This document shows, in pieces, positions 63,568 through 64,000 of a stretch of 64,000 nt of DNA. The notes under the pieces were generated by a model. It ran no database searches. It saw only the letters and a program-made list of their open reading frames with translations, and was not told where the DNA came from. Position numbers and translations under genes: made by a program. Source of the DNA: Prosopocoilus inquinatus (taxonomy: Eukaryota; Arthropoda; Insecta; Coleoptera; Lucanidae); the NCBI GenBank assembly GCA_036172665.1, contig JAYKNF010000042.1, positions 62,001 through 126,000 of the forward strand, read 5' to 3'. The stretch's first letter is position 1. Each line of letters begins with the position of its first letter.

Positions 63568-64000
63568 TCATGTTAATTGGCGTTTCGATGGACTCCAGTA
63601 GCTCTGATGTGAGATACGACGTTTCCGGACGCAGCAGAAGCTGGAAATAGTTTTAAACGAAACAACACGCATTAGCGTTGTTCCTGTGATGTATCTAATC
63701 GATCCTTACTCATCTATCATGTTATTTGGCGTTTCGATGGACTCCAGTAGCTCTGATGTGAGATACGAAGTTCTCGGATGCAGCGGAAGCTGGAAATAGT
63801 TTTAAATGAAACAACACGTATTAGCGTTGTTCCTGTGCTGTATCTAATCGATCCTTACTTATATATCATGTTATTTGGCGTTTCGATGGACTCCAGTAAC
63901 CCTGACGTGAGATACGAAGTTCTCGGACGCAGCAGAACCTGGAAATAGTTTTAAACGAAACAACACGCATTAGCGTTGTTCCTGTGATGTATCTAATCGA
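63568..64000 (+). repeat. Two monomers and a partial monomer; array runs off the end
   Basis: An A with GTTAATTGG (63568) and an A with GGATGCAGCGG (63717) are followed by a C cut at the window edge (63866-64000, 135 of 149 bp, ending CTAATCGA). The order matches 47179-47625. The only clear local change is ACTTATATATC near 63858. Nothing suggests that the array is about to end. Confidence 0.93.

Larger units (their letters stand above)
1..64000 (+). repeat. 149-bp satellite DNA array filling the window
   Basis: The whole window is a head-to-tail tandem array of a 149-bp monomer: 429 complete copies and one partial. All copies share the same orientation, and no base lies outside the array. 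Most monomers are exactly 149 bp. The exceptions are one of 169 bp, one of 107 bp, one of 150 bp and about 19 of 146 to 148 bp, and their indels account fully for the total length. The best conserved stretches are around register positions 1-11, 26-32, 59-67, 72-87 and 103-120, and most subtype-diagnostic changes fall in 12-25, 33-58, 68-71 and 128-147. G+C is about 40% and CpG is not depleted. A satellite of near-nucleosomal length with higher-order structure is typical of centromeric or pericentromeric heterochromatin; that role is inferred, and I do not recognise the family or species. Confidence 0.98.

Noticed and set aside
1..64000. CRISPR array
   Set aside because: Repeats are directly adjacent with no spacers, units are 149 bp, and variation is distributed within the unit.
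1..64000. Pol III boxes, tRNA, rRNA or promoter motifs within monomers
   Set aside because: No match to a B box, tRNA arms or rRNA core sequence could be seen on either strand; short AT-rich bits such as TTTTAAA are not enough to call a promoter.
1..64000. Inverted segments or strand switches within the array
   Set aside because: All monomers read in the same direction; no reverse-complement copy of GGAAATAGTTTT or GTTGTTCCTGTG was seen.

Overview
This window is one uninterrupted array of a tandem satellite DNA with no gene in it. The basic monomer is 149 bp, about 40% G+C, and every copy runs head to tail in the same orientation. With the register started at TCATGTTATT (base 1), the sequence resolves into 429 complete monomers (1-63865) plus one partial monomer of 135 bp (63866-64000). 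The count closes exactly: 429 x 149 is 63921, and the indels I could locate by eye add up to -56, giving 63865. No unique sequence, transposon, inversion, RNA gene or plausible coding region interrupts the array. The longest open frame is 94 codons and is caused by a 1-bp insertion in one repeat.

This is eukaryotic heterochromatin, most likely centromeric or pericentromeric. I do not recognise the family and cannot name the species. CpG is not depleted: 7 per consensus monomer against about 5.8 expected. That argues against heavy germline CpG methylation and would fit many invertebrates, but this is only an inference. The monomer is close to one nucleosome length.

Monomers fall into subtypes that I named by short diagnostic motifs. 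A: GGCGTTTCG, AGTAGCTCTG and TACGACGTTTTCGG. A': the same with GGCGTATCG. B: GATGAGAGACAC and AAAGATTTCGG. C: GTAACCCTGACG and GAAGTTCTCGG. D: GATACAAAGTTTTTGG. E: AACTCTAATG and GAAATTTTCGG (E' has GTGAGAAACG). F: AACTTTGATG and CAGCTGAAGC. G: preceded by CTAAACG, with GTAAGTCTG (G' also has GGGCTCC). H: TTGGACGG and CAGTAGAAGC. I: GACATTTCG and GTGATATACG. J: an A body with TTTTCTGAGGC. C' is a C with GGGCTCC and AATCTGG. These subtypes are arranged in higher-order repeats (HORs) whose length changes along the window.

Layout. 1-9213: a domain built mainly on a D-A-B-C 4-mer (596 bp), with an 8-mer (1192 bp) in two tandem copies; it ends in a monomer with a 42-bp deletion. 9214-14124: a 19-mer followed by a 14-mer. 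14125-20972: two 23-mers of 3424 bp. 20973-28118: a 25-mer of 3722 bp and most of a second copy. 28119-38390: a mosaic of re-used blocks, including a 3-mer in two copies. 38391-46582: an 11-mer, then two almost identical 21-mers of 3128 bp. 46583-57309: short HORs (6-mer x2, 10-mer x2) and mosaic monomers resembling the left domain. 57310-63567: two almost identical 21-mers of 3129 bp. 63568-64000: the array continues past the window end.

The array behaves as a record of unequal exchange. Several junctions can be placed within 9 to 20 bases, chimeric monomers are visible, and private indels mark families of copies. Subtype I and G' occur only in the middle, while A' is confined to the left and B is absent from about 9.2 to 32.3 kb, which suggests layered expansion.
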